Part shown: positions 38,056 through 40,013 of the stretch, one piece after another
Position numbering within the stretch: the first letter of the stretch is position 1
How the letters are laid out: every line of letters starts with the position of its first letter
Origin: Microcaldota archaeon
Lineage (GTDB): Archaea; Micrarchaeota; Micrarchaeia; Micrarchaeales; Micrarchaeaceae
Direction: 5' to 3'
Assembly (NCBI GenBank): GCA_021821445.1
Contig: JAKACK010000009.1
Coordinates: forward strand, 1-40,013
DNA length: 40,013 nt
Notes under the pieces: generated by a model
The model's database searches: none
Told to the model about the DNA's origin: nothing
What the model saw: the letters and a program-made list of their open reading frames with translations, nothing else
Translations under genes and position numbers: made by a program

Positions 38056-38946
38056 ATGATAAATTTGACTATTTTAGGTACATCTGCATCAGCCCCTACA
38101 ATAAATAGGGGATTATCCTCTGCATCTATAGAGAATAATGGCTCCATATATCTTTTCGATTGTGGAGAAGGTACGCAAAGACAGATGCTCAAATTCAAAA
38201 TTAATATATCAAAAATAAAATGTATTTTTATAACTCATACGCATGCAGACCATGTACTTGGAATTGCTGGACTTATTAGAACATTTGAACTTTATGGAAG
38301 GGATAAACCGTTAAACATATATGTACCTAGTAAATACACTAAAATTGTAGACCGTCTTATAAATTTAGATGGGTTTAATTCATCTTATAAAATAAATGTA
38401 ATACCTGTAGAGAAGGGAGTGATTTATAAAGACAAATACATAAGCATTACAGCTTTTCCTTTAATACATTCAATACAAACATTTGGTTATGTATTTAAGG
38501 AGAATAGAAAAAGAAATTTTATAAAAAGTAAATGCGCTAAACTTGGTATAAAAGGCCCTATGTTCAAAGATTTAGAAAAAAAAGGATTTCTTAATTTAAA
38601 TGGAAAAACCATAGATATAAAAGAGGTATCTAAAATCACAGAAGGCAAAAAAATAGTATACGCTACAGATACTTATAAATCAAATGAGACTATAAAAGCC
38701 GCAAAGAATTCAGATATAATAATACATGAGGCCACATATACAGATAAATATATAGATTTGGCAATAGAGAGAGGACATTCAACAGCATCTTGTGCAGCAA
38801 AAGTTGCAAAAGAATCTAAATCCAAATTATTAATATTATTCCATTTTAGTACTAGATATAAAAATTTATCTGTGCATTCTAAAGAGGCTAAAAAGATATT
38901 TAAAAATACTAAAATAGTAAAAGATGGTTATAAAATTAATTTATAA
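38056..38946 (+). CDS. rnz: Ribonuclease Z (tRNA 3'-endonuclease)
   Basis: LGTSASAPTINRGLSSASIENNGSIYLFDCGEGTQRQML, THTHADHVLGIAGL, IIHEATY, GHSTASCAA. Confidence 0.95.
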   Translation: MINLTILGTSASAPTINRGLSSASIENNGSIYLFDCGEGTQRQMLKFKINISKIKCIFITHTHADHVLGIAGLIRTFELYGRDKPLNIYVPSKYTKIVDRLINLDGFNSSYKINVIPVEKGVIYKDKYISITAFPLIHSIQTFGYVFKENRKRNFIKSKCAKLGIKGPMFKDLEKKGFLNLNGKTIDIKEVSKITEGKKIVYATDTYKSNETIKAAKNSDIIIHEATYTDKYIDLAIERGHSTASCAAKVAKESKSKLLILFHFSTRYKNLSVHSKEAKKIFKNTKIVKDGYKINL

Positions 38947-38959
38947 ATTAAATATGGTA

Positions 38960-40013
38960 TCAACTTATATATAATGTTGAATTGCCACAGCTACCTCCTC
39001 CAGGTCCAGTACGTATATTTATACTATAAGTTTGCTTTGGAGCATAAACACTCTTTATATAAGATAAGCACCTATAGTTAGTGCTACCTGCATAGTAAAT
39101 TTTACCATTATCTCCAATTACAGATAAACCTAAATATCCAGAATTTCCACTACCCATACTTATGTTCATAAATCCTCCTTTAAATTCGCATGTTTTATTA
39201 TATGAAGTATTATATAAATTGGAGGTAAAGGAGAAATTAGAGCAATTATATATACGTTCTTTATGCTTCGTTATGTTTAAATTTGTAGAAGTATTGGTTG
39301 GAGTAATGTTAATTGGTTTTGAAGGTAGATAACTTATAAAATTATAATTTGCATTATTTCCATAAGTTGATGAATTAATATAGATACTATCATTCTCATA
39401 TTCATCAATCGTTTTATTGTCTGTAGAATAAAACAAACTCAAATTAAGAGGTAAACCTGTTTTATAGGATAAACAGCTATTAGATTTATAATATACATAA
39501 TCTAAGCTATTATTAGACAATATACCAGAACTTTTTACCAAATAACAATCTTTACCATTGTATTTTGTACTTTTTATTCCACTAATAGTCATATTGTCAA
39601 ATTTAGAATAATCTAAAACAGAAGTTGTATTTGCTTTATTTAGATTTAAACAAATATCACTATTGGAAAATAATTTAACACAAAAATAAGATTTTGGTAT
39701 ATTCTTAATAATCATCATGCTAAAGTTAGAAAATTCTGAAGTTCCAGAAGTGTTAAAATAAAATTTATAAGAATTATTTAATTTTTCATAAGCTATATTC
39801 AAAGGCATATTGGCTGATATTTTAGTGCCCTTATTAAAATTACCATAATAATAATCAGTCTCATTATATGTACCAGAATAAGTTAAATTTATATCCTTAC
39901 TTGAATTTAAGGAGCTATAAGCATAATCAAGAAAATCCATCAAGTTTACATTACTTTTTTGATAAACCTTTAATAATATAGGATTAGACACATTTGTTGG
40001 TGGTGTTGTTGTT
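38960..40013 (-). CDS. C-terminal part of a secreted or surface protein, 5' end cut off by the window edge
   Basis: Frame stays open to 40013 and reads TTTPPTN upstream of the ORF-track GTG start. Asn/Ser/Tyr/Cys-rich with many N-X-S/T sites. Confidence 0.55.
   Translation of the reverse strand, partial: TTTPPTNVSNPILLKVYQKSNVNLMDFLDYAYSSLNSSKDINLTYSGTYNETDYYYGNFNKGTKISANMPLNIAYEKLNNSYKFYFNTSGTSEFSNFSMMIIKNIPKSYFCVKLFSNSDICLNLNKANTTSVLDYSKFDNMTISGIKSTKYNGKDCYLVKSSGILSNNSLDYVYYKSNSCLSYKTGLPLNLSLFYSTDNKTIDEYENDSIYINSSTYGNNANYNFISYLPSKPINITPTNTSTNLNITKHKERIYNCSNFSFTSNLYNTSYNKTCEFKGGFMNISMGSGNSGYLGLSVIGDNGKIYYAGSTNYRCLSYIKSVYAPKQTYSINIRTGPGGGSCGNSTLYIS

Overview
This AT-rich window looks archaeal. 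It carries an archaeal histone, Spt5/NusG followed by ribosomal protein L11, an RFC-large clamp loader, ATP-dependent DNA ligase, Trm5, RNase Z, GGGP synthase and class III (type IV pilin-like) signal peptides. The gene content and compactness resemble small acidophilic/DPANN-type genomes, but that placement is inference. Supported features are: (i) two tandem pilin-like genes at the left edge with near-identical ends and divergent centres; (ii) information-processing genes; (iii) a 2-oxoacid dehydrogenase operon (E1alpha-E1beta-E2) with no E3 in the window; (iv) an RNase P RNA and two tRNAs, one with a short intron; (v) a 1093-aa membrane-anchored beta-helix-like surface protein; and (vi) a ~6.2 kb Tad/Epd-like type IV pilus cluster at 20808-26998. 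The pilus cluster has an ATPase, two separate small platform-like membrane proteins and seven small pilin-like or membrane proteins. It sits opposite a divergent winged-helix regulator with a candidate operator, and it is the best candidate for an undescribed system here. All calls come from reading the sequence and ORF track. No database searches or folding programs were run.
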